A stretch of DNA of 64,000 nt from Pedococcus sp. 5OH_020 (lineage in GTDB: Bacteria > Actinomycetota > Actinomycetes > Actinomycetales > Dermatophilaceae): positions 62,001-126,000 of the forward strand of contig NZ_JAPYZV010000002.1 of the NCBI RefSeq assembly GCF_027812955.1. Direction: 5' to 3'. Positions 53,520-63,000 of this stretch are shown here, piece by piece; positions within the stretch are counted from its first letter, which is position 1, and each line of letters starts with the position of its first letter. The notes beneath the pieces were generated by a model that saw only the letters and a program-made list of their open reading frames with translations, did no database searches and had not been told where the DNA came from. The position numbers and the translations under genes were made by a program.

Positions 53520-53544
53520 ACCCTCGGCTCTGTGCACCGAGGGT
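53520..53544. terminator. Terminator of the gas-vesicle operon
   Basis: ACCCTCGG and CCGAGGGT form a perfect 8-bp stem with a 9-base loop, 8 bp after the gvpK stop and 30 bp before the end of the convergent muralytic gene. Confidence 0.7.
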
Positions 53545-53573
53545 CATACCGTCTCGGGTCACGCCGCCTCGGG

Positions 53574-54480
<907 letters not shown>

Positions 54481-54613
54481 CGGCGCGGTGGAGTGCATGG
54501 CTGCGTGTGGGTATGCGGTGTGAAGTTATGGCGCGAAAAGCGCTCGTCACAAGGTACGGGTGGATCGCGCTCCGGACAACCCGAGTCCGGAAAGTAGGGG
54601 AGAAGGGTCCCCA

Positions 54614-55936
54614 CTACCGACGCCGGGCGCGGCGCTTCTGCACGATCCGGTGGTCGAACGGCGCGGCAACCAGCTCCCCCGAGGACGCTTCCGGCAGCGA
54701 TCGCCAGGAGCACGGCCATTGCGCCGAGCAACGTGGTGATCCCGCCTTGCTGAGACAGCGTGCCGGAGCCCGCCTTCGACCCGTTGACCATCTCGTACAG
54801 CCCGCGGAAGATGGCCAGCCCCGGCAGCAGCCCGTACGACGCCGGAACGGCCAGCACCATGGCAGGCGCTCCCAGCCGGAGGGCAAGGAGCCTGCCCACG
54901 CAGCCCAGTACGGTGGCTGCCACCCCGGCGGCAGCGAGCGGTCCGAGACCGTCGAGGTGCCCCACACCGAGGGCGACCACGACCCCCAGCGCGCACAGGG
55001 CACCTGAGGGCAGTACGAGCGACCGCCTCGTCCGCAGCGAGACCGCCACGGAGATCCCGACGACGAAGGCCCCTACGACGGCGAGACCGAGCGGCGCGTT
55101 CAGGGCCCTGGTACCCAGGATGGACGGCGACGCCAGCCGCAGGCCGAACGCTTCCGTCAGCGCGAACGTGACCGACAGCCCGGTCGCCACGCCGAGGATG
55201 ATTCCCGCCGTGGTGAGGAACACCGCGAACATCCGCCGAGGGCGCACTGGTAGAAGTCGGGCACGCCTCCACGCCGTAGGGCCCGCGCGGCATACCCGAC
55301 GAGCAGCGCGGAGCCACCGGCCACGGCTGCGGCGAACCATCCCGCGCCGAGCATCACCGCGAGGGCGGCTGACAGCACGCCGAGCGCACCGCGCACCGTC
55401 CACCGTGGCCAGAAGCGCGGCGCGCGCCGGATTTCGCGAAGCCGCGCCGCGCGCCGGATCTCGCGAAGCCGCGGCGCGGCCGCCTCCCGGTCGAAGCTGC
55501 CGGCGACGAGGTTCTAGACGAACTGGTGGACCGCGGTCAGCCGGGCGAAGTCCCTCGTCGCCGACCGCACCACGCGCAGCATGGTGATCGGCGTGCCCGC
55601 TGCCGTCGTGCACTGGATGAGCAGGGACTGCAGGGTGATGTCCACCTCGAGGTTGTCCAGCCCGGCGGCAGCCGCGACAGCCACCACAGAGGACTCGACC
55701 TGCGGCGCTCCGGCTCCGCAGCGCAGCATCAGTTCCCCGACCCGCAGCGCGAGGTCCAGCGACGCTCGCGCCTCGCGCTCCTGCGCGGCCGCCTGACGGA
55801 CCCGTGGGTTGCGGTACGGCGTGTGCCGCAGCGAGTCCACCATCGGCAGCGTCTGCGTGATCTCCTCGCCGCGCCAGAGCCGGCTGCGTCGCAGCGTCCG
55901 CTGACGTGAACGCGGGGTGGGGTGGCCTGCTGTCAT
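54614..55936 (-). pseudogene. thrE: Threonine/serine exporter (ThrE family), broken in three places
   Basis: Pieces in three frames together give a full ThrE membrane exporter. The N-terminal domain (LMLRCGAGAPQVESSVVAVA, NLEVDITLQSLLIQC) is interrupted by an in-frame TAG at 55514-55516. The same frame then continues (NLVAGSFDREAAAPR to DFYQCALGG) until a shift near 55233, after which the other frame gives MFAVFLTTAGIILGVATGLS and the C-terminal transporter half. A second shift in a five-C run (54676-54680) restores the proper ending VAAPFDHRIVQKRRARRR. A 24-bp tandem duplication (LREIRRA twice) lies in the linker. The start is the ATG 11 bp before the kinase stop. Either decayed or affected by sequencing errors. 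Confidence 0.82.
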
Positions 55937-55946
55937 GGAGCCTGCG

Positions 55947-57647
55947 TCACATTCCGGGGAGCGTGGCCGACGGCGCCTGGGCCGGCCACCACTCGGGCGA
56001 ACCGCCCTGGCGAAGACCCGCAAGGGCGCAGGCAACCGCACCGAGGAGCAGTAGCGCCACTGCGATCCTCGTCCCGGTCCTGCCCCGGCTCACCCCGCGC
56101 ACCACGCTCCGGGTCCCCCGCCGCAGCCCTGAGCCGCCCGGTCCCCACCACGCCACGAGCGCGGCGACGATGCCGCCGACCGCCAGGGCCGGGGCCGTGT
56201 TCGGATGCGGTGAGCCACCGGTGACGGCCATCGTCGCGAGAGCTGTGCTGAATACCGCACACACCCCGACGACCAGCGGCAGCAGAGCGCTGACGACCGT
56301 CGCCAGGGCCCCGACCAAGACATGCCAAGGGCTCGCCACTACCGCCAGCGGGACATCGGAGCGACGCCGACCATGCTCGTGTCGGCGCAGGACCAGAGAG
56401 GTCACCGACCGGTCCGCCGTACGGGCCACCCACGACCAGGCGACCGCCAGGACGGCAGCGACCACAGGGAAGGTCGCGGCGGCTGCCACGAGGACGAGCA
56501 GGAGGGCGAGCAGAGTCCCGGTCCTGGAGGGACGCCCGATGCGCGGGTCAGCCTCGCCCGGAGCACCGTCCCACGCGGCCTGCCAGTCGGAGGAGTCCTC
56601 TGCCGTCTCGTCCCAGGGCAGCAGCTCCTCCTCCGCCGGCGACCAGGCCTGCACCGGTGCTTCAGGGCGCCAGGCGACTGCCGACTCGCTGCCGCCGGCC
56701 TGCCTGAAGCCGTCGGCCGGAGCCGGGACGGGTCCTTCCCACCGCGAGGTGGGGCGCTGGGAGAGCACCTGGGTAGGTCGGCCCGCGGAGGGGAGCCCGG
56801 CGTCGACGGGTCGGCCCTGGGCGTACCGCTCCAGCGCCTCGACGACCTCGGCGGCCTCCGGGCGCTGGCGCGGCTCCGGTGACAGGGCCGCCTGCAGGAG
56901 CGGCACCAGCCGCGGGTCCACGCCGCCGAGGTCGGGCTCCCCGCGGCTGACCCGGGAGAGCACGACGTCCAGCGGGCCCCGTCCGAACGGGGGCGTACCG
57001 CTCGCGGCGAAGGCCAGCGTGGCCGCCCAGCCCCACCAGTCGGTGGCCTCGGTGACCCGGCCGCCCTCGACCACCTCGGGCGAGAGGTAGCCGGGGGTTC
57101 CCATGACGAGTCCGGTCATCGTGATGCGTACGTCGTCGGCCACGTGGGCGATCCCGAAGTCGATGACGACCGGGTCGTCGTCCAGCAGCAGGACGTTGCC
57201 AGGCTTGAGGTCGCGATGGATCACGTCGGCGGAATGGATGGCGTCCAGGGCGTCTGCCAGCCCACGCCCCAGGCGCAGCAGTGCCTCCCCTCTCATCGCA
57301 CCGCGCTCCTGAACTACCGCGTCCAGGGAGGGCCCGGGGACGTAGCGCGTCACCAGGTAGGGCCGGGGCCCGTCGAGGTCGGCGTCGAGCACAGCCGCTA
57401 TCCGAGGGTGGCGGATGCGCCCCAGCACGTCCACCTCACGGGCCAGCCTGCTCCGCGCATCACGGTCGTGGGCGATGTGGGGCCGGAGCAGCTTCAACGC
57501 CACGGCGCGCGCGTGCGGGTCGAGGGCCAGATGGACGACACCCATGCCGCCCTCGCCGAGGTGGTGGATGAGGCGGTACGGGCCGACCCGGGAGCCGTCG
57601 GCGGCGCCCGTGGACCCGTCGCCGCCCGTGATGGCCTCCGTCGTCAT
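55947..57647 (-). CDS. Membrane Ser/Thr protein kinase (PknB-type)
   Basis: A 566-aa eukaryotic-like kinase. The catalytic domain (about 22-270) has the glycine loop LGEGGMGVVHLA, Lys in AVALKLL, HRDLKPGNVLL, DFGIAH and the APE-equivalent GTPGYLSPEVVEG, so it should be active. A Pro/acidic linker (about 275-380) leads to several membrane segments (LLALLLVLVAAAATFPVVA, VLVGALATVVSALLPLVVG, VGGIVAALVAWWG, IAVALLLLGAVACALAGL) instead of an extracellular PASTA or other sensor. The signal and targets are unknown. Its stop lies 10 bp before the broken thrE gene. Confidence 0.9.
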   Translation of the reverse strand: MTTEAITGGDGSTGAADGSRVGPYRLIHHLGEGGMGVVHLALDPHARAVALKLLRPHIAHDRDARSRLAREVDVLGRIRHPRIAAVLDADLDGPRPYLVTRYVPGPSLDAVVQERGAMRGEALLRLGRGLADALDAIHSADVIHRDLKPGNVLLLDDDPVVIDFGIAHVADDVRITMTGLVMGTPGYLSPEVVEGGRVTEATDWWGWAATLAFAASGTPPFGRGPLDVVLSRVSRGEPDLGGVDPRLVPLLQAALSPEPRQRPEAAEVVEALERYAQGRPVDAGLPSAGRPTQVLSQRPTSRWEGPVPAPADGFRQAGGSESAVAWRPEAPVQAWSPAEEELLPWDETAEDSSDWQAAWDGAPGEADPRIGRPSRTGTLLALLLVLVAAAATFPVVAAVLAVAWSWVARTADRSVTSLVLRRHEHGRRRSDVPLAVVASPWHVLVGALATVVSALLPLVVGVCAVFSTALATMAVTGGSPHPNTAPALAVGGIVAALVAWWGPGGSGLRRGTRSVVRGVSRGRTGTRIAVALLLLGAVACALAGLRQGGSPEWWPAQAPSATLPGM

Positions 57648-57687
57648 CCCCCTACGGTAAGGGAGGGCACGGGCGAGACCCCTGAGG

Positions 57688-58116
57688 CTACTGCTGGATG
57701 TATCCCACGAGCTGGTCGCGCTCGGACTGCAGCTCGTCGATCCGGTGCTTCACGATGTCGCCGATGCTGACGATGGCCCGAAGCTTGCCGTCCACGACGA
57801 CCGGGACGTGACGGATGCGCAGCTCGGTCATCGTGCGCGCCAGCTGCTCGATCGGCACGTCCGGCGTGCAGGTCTCCACCTCGGCCGTCATGATGCTCGA
57901 GATGGGCGCCGTCAGCACGTCCGCGCCTCTCTGCTGTAGCTGTCGCACGACGTCACGCTCACTGACGATCCCGTCGACACTCTCGCCGTCGTCGCTGACG
58001 ACCAGCGCACCGATCCGGTGTTCGGCGAGCAGGTCCAGAAGCCGCTGCACGGTCTCGTCCGACCGCACGGTCACAACTTTGTCGCCCTTGCGGCGCACCA
58101 CGTCCGAGATCCTCAT
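57688..58116 (-). CDS. CBS-domain pair protein
   Basis: A 142-aa protein of two CBS domains: VVTVRSDETVQRLLDLLAEH with ALVVSDDGESVDGIVSERDV, then VETCTPDVPIEQLARTMTEL with HVPVVVDGKLRAIVSIGDIV. Such stand-alone proteins bind adenine nucleotides and sense energy state, often in stress or dormancy. A TACCGT box six bases before the ATG suggests a leaderless transcript. Its partner is unknown. Confidence 0.9.
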   Translation of the reverse strand: MRISDVVRRKGDKVVTVRSDETVQRLLDLLAEHRIGALVVSDDGESVDGIVSERDVVRQLQQRGADVLTAPISSIMTAEVETCTPDVPIEQLARTMTELRIRHVPVVVDGKLRAIVSIGDIVKHRIDELQSERDQLVGYIQQ

Positions 58117-58315
58117 GGTCAGACGGTAGACCGCCGGCAGGGCCGCCGCTAGGGGGTCGGACGCCGCCGCAGGAGGCTCCCTCTCCGCAGGCGTCCATGT
58201 CACGGGCCACGTCACAGCCCCGGGCGATCCGCCCCTTTTCACCGGGGGTATGCCAGCGCTCGGACCGCCCGGCATAGGGTTGGACCGGAAGCCACCCCTC
58301 TGGAGTTGATGAGCC

Positions 58316-59743
58316 GTGCCGCGCAGCCAGCCCACCTTCGACCTGGTCATCGCCGCGAACCGCCTGCCCGTGGACCGCGTCGTCGACGAGCACGGTGACA
58401 CTTCCTGGAGGACCAGCCCCGGTGGCCTCGTCACCGCGATGGAGTCGGTGATGCGCGGCCGCGACGGCGCCTGGGTCGGCTGGGCGGGCGAGGCCGGCGA
58501 GGCGCCCGCGTCCTTCGACCAGGAGGGCATGTACCTGCGCCCGGTCCCCCTCTCCGAGGACGAGGTGGCGCACTACTACGAGGGTTTCAGCAACGACACG
58601 TTGTGGCCCATCTACCACGACGTCATCGTCCCGGCGACGTTCCACCGGTTCTGGTTCGCCGCATACGAGGCCGTGAACCGCAGGTTCGCCGAGGCCGTCT
58701 GCGAGGTGGCTGCGAGGGGCGCCACGGTGTGGGTGCACGACTACCAGCTGCAGCTCGTCCCCGCCATGGTGCGTGAGCTGCGCCCGGACGTCCGGATCGG
58801 CTGGTTCAACCACATCCCCTTCCCGGCCGTCGAGCTCTTCGCCCAGCTGCCGTGGCGCCGGGCGATCCTCGAGGGCCTGCTCGGTGCGGACTACCTGGGG
58901 TTCCAGCGGGTCGCAGACGCCCAGAACTTCGTCCGGGCGTGCCGCCAGCTGCTCAGCCTTCCCACCAAGGGCGACACCGTGTCCGTCTCCCGAGCCGGGG
59001 ACGCGCGCCGGGTGCGGGCGAGCGCGGTGCCCATCTCCATCGACTTCCGCGGCTTGCAGGAGCTCGCGCGTAGGCCCGAGACGGTCGCGCGCGCCAAGGA
59101 GATCCGCGAGTCGCTCGGCAACCCGCAGACGCTGCTGCTCGGCGTGGACCGCCTCGACTACACCAAGGGCATCGGCCACCGTCTGAAGGCCTACGGTGAG
59201 CTGCTCGCCGAGGACCGCGTCTCACCGCCGCAGGAGATGTTCGTCCAGGTGGCGACGCCGAGCCGGGAGCGGGTCGACGCCTACCGCGAGCTGAGGATCG
59301 AGATCGAGGGTGAGGTGGGCCGGATGAACGGCGAGCACAGCCGCATCGGCGCACCAGCGGTCCAGTACCTGCATCACTCCTACCCTCGCGAGGAGATGGC
59401 TGCGCTGTACCTGGCGGCCGACGTGCTGGTGGTGACTCCGCTGCGCGACGGGATGAACCTCGTGGCCAAGGAGTACGTCACCTGCCGGTACGACGAGGGT
59501 GGCGCCCTCGTGCTCTCGGAGTTCACCGGCGCCTTCCATGAGCTGCACCAGGCCTTCGTCTGCAACCCCCACGACATCGAGGGCGTGAAGCAGACGATCA
59601 TGCGCGCGATCGAGACTCCGGGACGCGAGAAGCGCCGGCTGATGCGCGCGATGCGGCGCAGGGTGGCCGACCACGACGTCCAGCGGTGGGCGTCTCGGTT
59701 CCTCGACAACCTGAAGCACGCTCCCGAACGGGGCAGCATGTGA
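58316..59743 (+). CDS. otsA: Alpha,alpha-trehalose-6-phosphate synthase
   Basis: A 475-aa GT20 enzyme that makes trehalose-6-phosphate from UDP-glucose and glucose-6-phosphate. VIAANRLPVDR, WVHDYQLQLVPAMVRE, GWFNHIPFPAVELF, LLLGVDRLDYTKGI and VVTPLRDGMNLVAKEYV are the diagnostic motifs, including the HDYQL and RLDYTKG catalytic regions. GTG start with GGAG upstream; a TAGGGT -10 box lies about 35 bp before it. It overlaps otsB by 4 bp. Trehalose protects against osmotic and drying stress. Confidence 0.96.
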   Translation: MPRSQPTFDLVIAANRLPVDRVVDEHGDTSWRTSPGGLVTAMESVMRGRDGAWVGWAGEAGEAPASFDQEGMYLRPVPLSEDEVAHYYEGFSNDTLWPIYHDVIVPATFHRFWFAAYEAVNRRFAEAVCEVAARGATVWVHDYQLQLVPAMVRELRPDVRIGWFNHIPFPAVELFAQLPWRRAILEGLLGADYLGFQRVADAQNFVRACRQLLSLPTKGDTVSVSRAGDARRVRASAVPISIDFRGLQELARRPETVARAKEIRESLGNPQTLLLGVDRLDYTKGIGHRLKAYGELLAEDRVSPPQEMFVQVATPSRERVDAYRELRIEIEGEVGRMNGEHSRIGAPAVQYLHHSYPREEMAALYLAADVLVVTPLRDGMNLVAKEYVTCRYDEGGALVLSEFTGAFHELHQAFVCNPHDIEGVKQTIMRAIETPGREKRRLMRAMRRRVADHDVQRWASRFLDNLKHAPERGSM

Positions 59744-60510
59744 CCGTCCCCGATGACCTGCGGGAGGCAGCGTCGCGCCTCGCGGGCTCGTCGAGCCTGC
59801 TGGTGGCCACGGACTTCGACGGGGTGCTTGCCCCTCTCGTGCAGGACCCGGGCGCGTCGCGCCCGCTGCCCGGCACCATCGAGTGTCTCGAGGGGCTCGC
59901 CGCCCTGCCCGACACGTATGCGGCGGTCGTCAGCGGCCGTGATCTGGAGACGCTGACCCGGCTCACCGGGCTCCACCAGAGCGCCGTCAGCCGGATCGGC
60001 AGCCATGGGGCCGAGTCGAGCGACGCAGGTCCAGGAGGCCTCGGCGAGGAGGAACGGCACAGGCTGAAGGGCCTCGTGGAGGACCTCGCCGCCGTCAGCG
60101 CCGCCCACCCGGGTTCTGCCCTGGAGCACAAGCCGGCGGCGGTGGTGCTGCACACGCGCGGGATGTCGCCGGAGGCTGCAGGGGCGGCGGAGCGGGACGC
60201 CGTAGCGGTGACGGCCCGGCATACCGGAGTGCATGTGCTCCAGGGCAAGCACGTCGTGGAGGCCAGCGTCGTGGACGCGGACAAGGGGACCGCCCTCCTG
60301 CGGCTGAGCGGGATGCTGGGCGCCAGCGCGGTGGCGTACCTCGGGGACGACGTGACCGACGAGGACGCCTTCGCCGCGCTCGGCAGCGAGGACCTGACGG
60401 TCAAGGTGGGACCCGGGGACACCGGGGCCCGGTTCCGGGTCGAGTCGCCGCAGGATGCCGCCGAGGTGCTCTCGCTGCTCCTCGAGCTGCGCTCGAGCGC
60501 CTGCGGCTAG
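59740..60510 (+). CDS. otsB: Trehalose-6-phosphate phosphatase
   Basis: A 256-aa HAD-family phosphatase that releases trehalose. Motif I is LLVATDFDGVLAP, the cap carries VLHTRGMSPEAA, and the C-terminal motif IV region is VAYLGDDVTDEDAFAAL. GTG start overlaps the otsA stop (GTGA), so the two enzymes are made together. Its end overlaps the convergent LacI gene by 4 bp. Confidence 0.94.
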   Translation: MTVPDDLREAASRLAGSSSLLVATDFDGVLAPLVQDPGASRPLPGTIECLEGLAALPDTYAAVVSGRDLETLTRLTGLHQSAVSRIGSHGAESSDAGPGGLGEEERHRLKGLVEDLAAVSAAHPGSALEHKPAAVVLHTRGMSPEAAGAAERDAVAVTARHTGVHVLQGKHVVEASVVDADKGTALLRLSGMLGASAVAYLGDDVTDEDAFAALGSEDLTVKVGPGDTGARFRVESPQDAAEVLSLLLELRSSACG

Positions 60511-61520
60511 CGCGACGGGCAGGCCCCTGTCGACGCGCGGACCACGAGCTCGGGACGGAAGATGTACTCCGCTCGTGGCGCCGGCTCACCGGCGATCTCG
60601 TCCAGGAGCGCACGCACCGCGGCCTCGGCCATCGCCTGGACGCTCTGGCGGACCGTCGTGAGCGGAGGGTCGGTGAAGGCGATGAGTGGCGAGTCGTCGT
60701 AGCCCACCACCGAGAAGTCCTCGGGCACGCGCATGCCGACCCTGCGAGCGGCCCGGATGGCGCCCAGCGCCATGAGGTCGGACCCGCAGACCACTGCGGT
60801 GCAGCCTCGTTCGATCAGGCGCGCGCCGGCAGCGTCTCCGCCCTCGACCGAGAACATCGTGCGCTCGATGAGCTCCTCGACGTCGGCGCGGCCGAGCAGG
60901 GAGCGCATCGAGGACCTGAAACCCTCCATCTTGCGGATCACGGGCACGTACCGGTCCGGGCCGATCGCGAGCCCGATCTGGCGGTGCCCGAGCTGCACCA
61001 GGTGCGTGAGCGCGAGCTCCATCGACGCGACGTCGTCGTTGGAGATGAAGGGGGCGTCGATCGTCTCGTTGTAGCCGTTCACGAGCACGATCGGCAGCTC
61101 GCGCTCGCGTAGGGCGGTGTACCGGTGCGGGTCGCTGGTGACGTCCGCGTGCTGCCCTGACACGTAGATGATCCCGGCCACCCCGCGGTCGAGCAGCATC
61201 TGGACGTAGTCGTCCTCGTGCACGCCGCCGGGAGTCTGGGTGCACAGCACGGGGGTGAAGTGGTGACGTGCCAGCGCTGTCTCGATGACCTGGGCGAAGG
61301 CCGGGAAGATGGGGTTGGTCAGCTCCGGCACGATGAGCCCCACGAGGTCCGTCGTCTTGCGGCGTAGCCTGGCGGGCCGGTCGTAGCCGAGCACGTCCAC
61401 CGAGGTGAGGACGGCTTCGCGCGTGTGGTGTGCCACGCCGGGCTTGTTGTTGAGCACCCGGCTGACGGTCGCTTCACTGACGTCGGCGTGGGCGGCGATG
61501 TCGGCCAGTCGGGCCTTCAC
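60507..61520 (-). CDS. LacI-family transcriptional regulator
   Basis: A 337-aa repressor. Residues 1-55 are the LacI HTH (RLADIAAHADVSEATVSRVL) with hinge helix, and the rest is a sugar-binding periplasmic-type core (VGLIVPELTNPIFPAFAQVI, ISNDDVASMELALTHLVQLG, VVGYDDSPLIAFTDPPLTTV). The GTG start is set directly before the HTH. It is divergent from the MsiK-type ATPase gene and two palindromes in the gap are likely operators. The inducer is probably a sugar or sugar phosphate. Confidence 0.92.
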   Translation of the reverse strand: MKARLADIAAHADVSEATVSRVLNNKPGVAHHTREAVLTSVDVLGYDRPARLRRKTTDLVGLIVPELTNPIFPAFAQVIETALARHHFTPVLCTQTPGGVHEDDYVQMLLDRGVAGIIYVSGQHADVTSDPHRYTALRERELPIVLVNGYNETIDAPFISNDDVASMELALTHLVQLGHRQIGLAIGPDRYVPVIRKMEGFRSSMRSLLGRADVEELIERTMFSVEGGDAAGARLIERGCTAVVCGSDLMALGAIRAARRVGMRVPEDFSVVGYDDSPLIAFTDPPLTTVRQSVQAMAEAAVRALLDEIAGEPAPRAEYIFRPELVVRASTGACPSR

Positions 61521-61563
61521 GGTGTGGGCTCCTCGTCCGGGGGTGCGGGCGACCCCGAACCTA

Positions 61564-61610
61564 GCAAGAACTTGCAGCACTTCTGGCACTACCCCCTGCA
61601 AGATCTTTCA
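61564..61610. promoter_or_regulatory. Two LacI-type operator candidates between lacI-like and msiK genes
   Basis: GCAAG-AA-CTTGC (61564-61575) is a perfect inverted repeat, and TGCAAGATCTTTCA (61597-61610) is a 12-of-14 palindrome sharing the GCAAGA half. They are 33 bp apart centre to centre. Both share the symmetric CTTGC/GCAAG core common for LacI-family sites. Confidence 0.6.
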
Positions 61611-61797
61611 AACCCTCAGGGCCGATGTGGCAGGCGCGCTGGCGCAAGCGGTTTCCGGTCTCGGTGGACAGGTGTTGGCGGATCGGCGCCTCCTGGGCCA
61701 GACTGGGCCCACCCCGGACACCGAAGTCCGAGGGCGCTCCACCTTTACAACGGATCGTCCGGCACGTTCCTGCCGGTGAAGGAAAGGCAAAGACGCC

Positions 61798-62910
61798 ATG
61801 GCAACAGTCAAGTTCGACGAGGCTACCCGGCTCTACCCGGGCAACGACAAGCCGTCTGTGGACCGGCTCAACATCGATATCGAGGACGGCGAGTTCCTCG
61901 TCCTCGTCGGCCCCTCCGGGTGCGGCAAGTCCACCTCCCTGCGCATGCTGGCCGGCCTCGAAGAGGTCAACGCCGGCAAGATCTGGATCGGTGACCGCGA
62001 CGTCACCAACCTGTCCCCCAAGGACCGCGATGTCGCGATGGTCTTCCAGAACTACGCGCTCTACCCCCACATGTCCGTCGCGGACAACATGGGCTTCGCG
62101 CTCAAGATCGCCGGCGTCGACAAGGGCGAGATCCGCAAGCGCGTCGAGGAGGCTGCCAAGATCCTCGACCTCAGCCAGTACCTGGAGCGCAAGCCGAAGG
62201 CCCTGTCCGGTGGCCAGCGCCAGCGGGTGGCCATGGGCCGGGCGATCGTCCGCAGCCCCCAGGTGTTCCTCATGGACGAGCCGCTGTCGAACCTCGACGC
62301 CAAGCTGCGGGTCCAGACCCGCACCCAGATCGCCAGCCTGCAGCGACGGCTCGGGGTGACGACCGTGTACGTCACGCACGACCAGGTGGAGGCTATGACG
62401 ATGGGCGACCGCGTGGCGGTGCTCAAGGACGGCATCCTCCAGCAGTGCGACAGCCCCCGGCACATGTACGACCACCCGAACAACGTCTTCGTCGCCGGCT
62501 TCATCGGCTCCCCCGCCATGAACCTTCTCGACGTGCAGGCGGGCGACGGCGGAGTGGACGTCGGCGGCTCCACCGTCCCGGTCGAGCGGGCCCGCCTCGC
62601 TGGCGCGTCGGGCGGGAACCTCACGCTGGGAGTCCGGCCGGAGGACCTGGAGCTCACCACCGAGGGCCAGGGCATCCCCGTCACCGTGGACGTCGTCGAG
62701 GAGCTGGGGGCCGACGCCTACATCTACGGCTCCACCAAGGCCCGCCAGCACATCGAGGCGGACGACGACAACGACGCACCGGAGAAGCCGTTCATCGCCC
62801 GGGTCGACGGCCGCCGTCCCCCGAAGAAGGGCGATACCGTCTACCTCGCCCCCAAGCAGGGTCACCTGCACCTGTTCGACGCCGAGTCGGGTGCGCGCCT
62901 CGGCGACTGA
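61798..62910 (+). CDS. msiK: MsiK-like multi-sugar ABC transporter ATPase
   Basis: A 370-aa nucleotide-binding protein. Walker A GPSGCGKST at 38-46, signature KALSGGQRQRVAMGRAI, Walker B QVFLMDEPLSNLDAKL and VTHDQVEAM are intact, and the C-terminal part from about 240 is the MalK/UgpC-type regulatory domain (LGVRPEDLELTTEGQGIPV). It matches the shared ATPase that serves several carbohydrate importers in actinomycetes. It stands alone, without permeases, and is a natural partner for the ATPase-less transporter at 5.5-8.7 kb. It is preceded by LacI-type operators. Confidence 0.9.
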   Translation: MATVKFDEATRLYPGNDKPSVDRLNIDIEDGEFLVLVGPSGCGKSTSLRMLAGLEEVNAGKIWIGDRDVTNLSPKDRDVAMVFQNYALYPHMSVADNMGFALKIAGVDKGEIRKRVEEAAKILDLSQYLERKPKALSGGQRQRVAMGRAIVRSPQVFLMDEPLSNLDAKLRVQTRTQIASLQRRLGVTTVYVTHDQVEAMTMGDRVAVLKDGILQQCDSPRHMYDHPNNVFVAGFIGSPAMNLLDVQAGDGGVDVGGSTVPVERARLAGASGGNLTLGVRPEDLELTTEGQGIPVTVDVVEELGADAYIYGSTKARQHIEADDDNDAPEKPFIARVDGRRPPKKGDTVYLAPKQGHLHLFDAESGARLGD

Positions 62911-62926
62911 CCCCTCGCACTATGCC

Positions 62927-62961
62927 GCGTGGCCGGTCCCCCACCCGGGGGCCGGCCACGC
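62927..62961 (+). terminator. Terminator downstream of msiK
   Basis: A 15-bp stem beginning GCGTGGCCGG, with one G-U pair and a 5-base loop, ends at CGGCCACGC and is followed by GCCGTTTG. It lies 16 bp past the msiK stop. Confidence 0.85.
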
Positions 62962-63000
62962 GCCGTTTGCGCCCAGCCGGGCCTGAGGGAGGATGAGCGC

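Noticed and set aside
58246..58251. GGGTAT as a SigB-type promoter for otsA
   Set aside because: No GNNT at the right distance upstream; TAGGGT at 58275 is a better -10 candidate.
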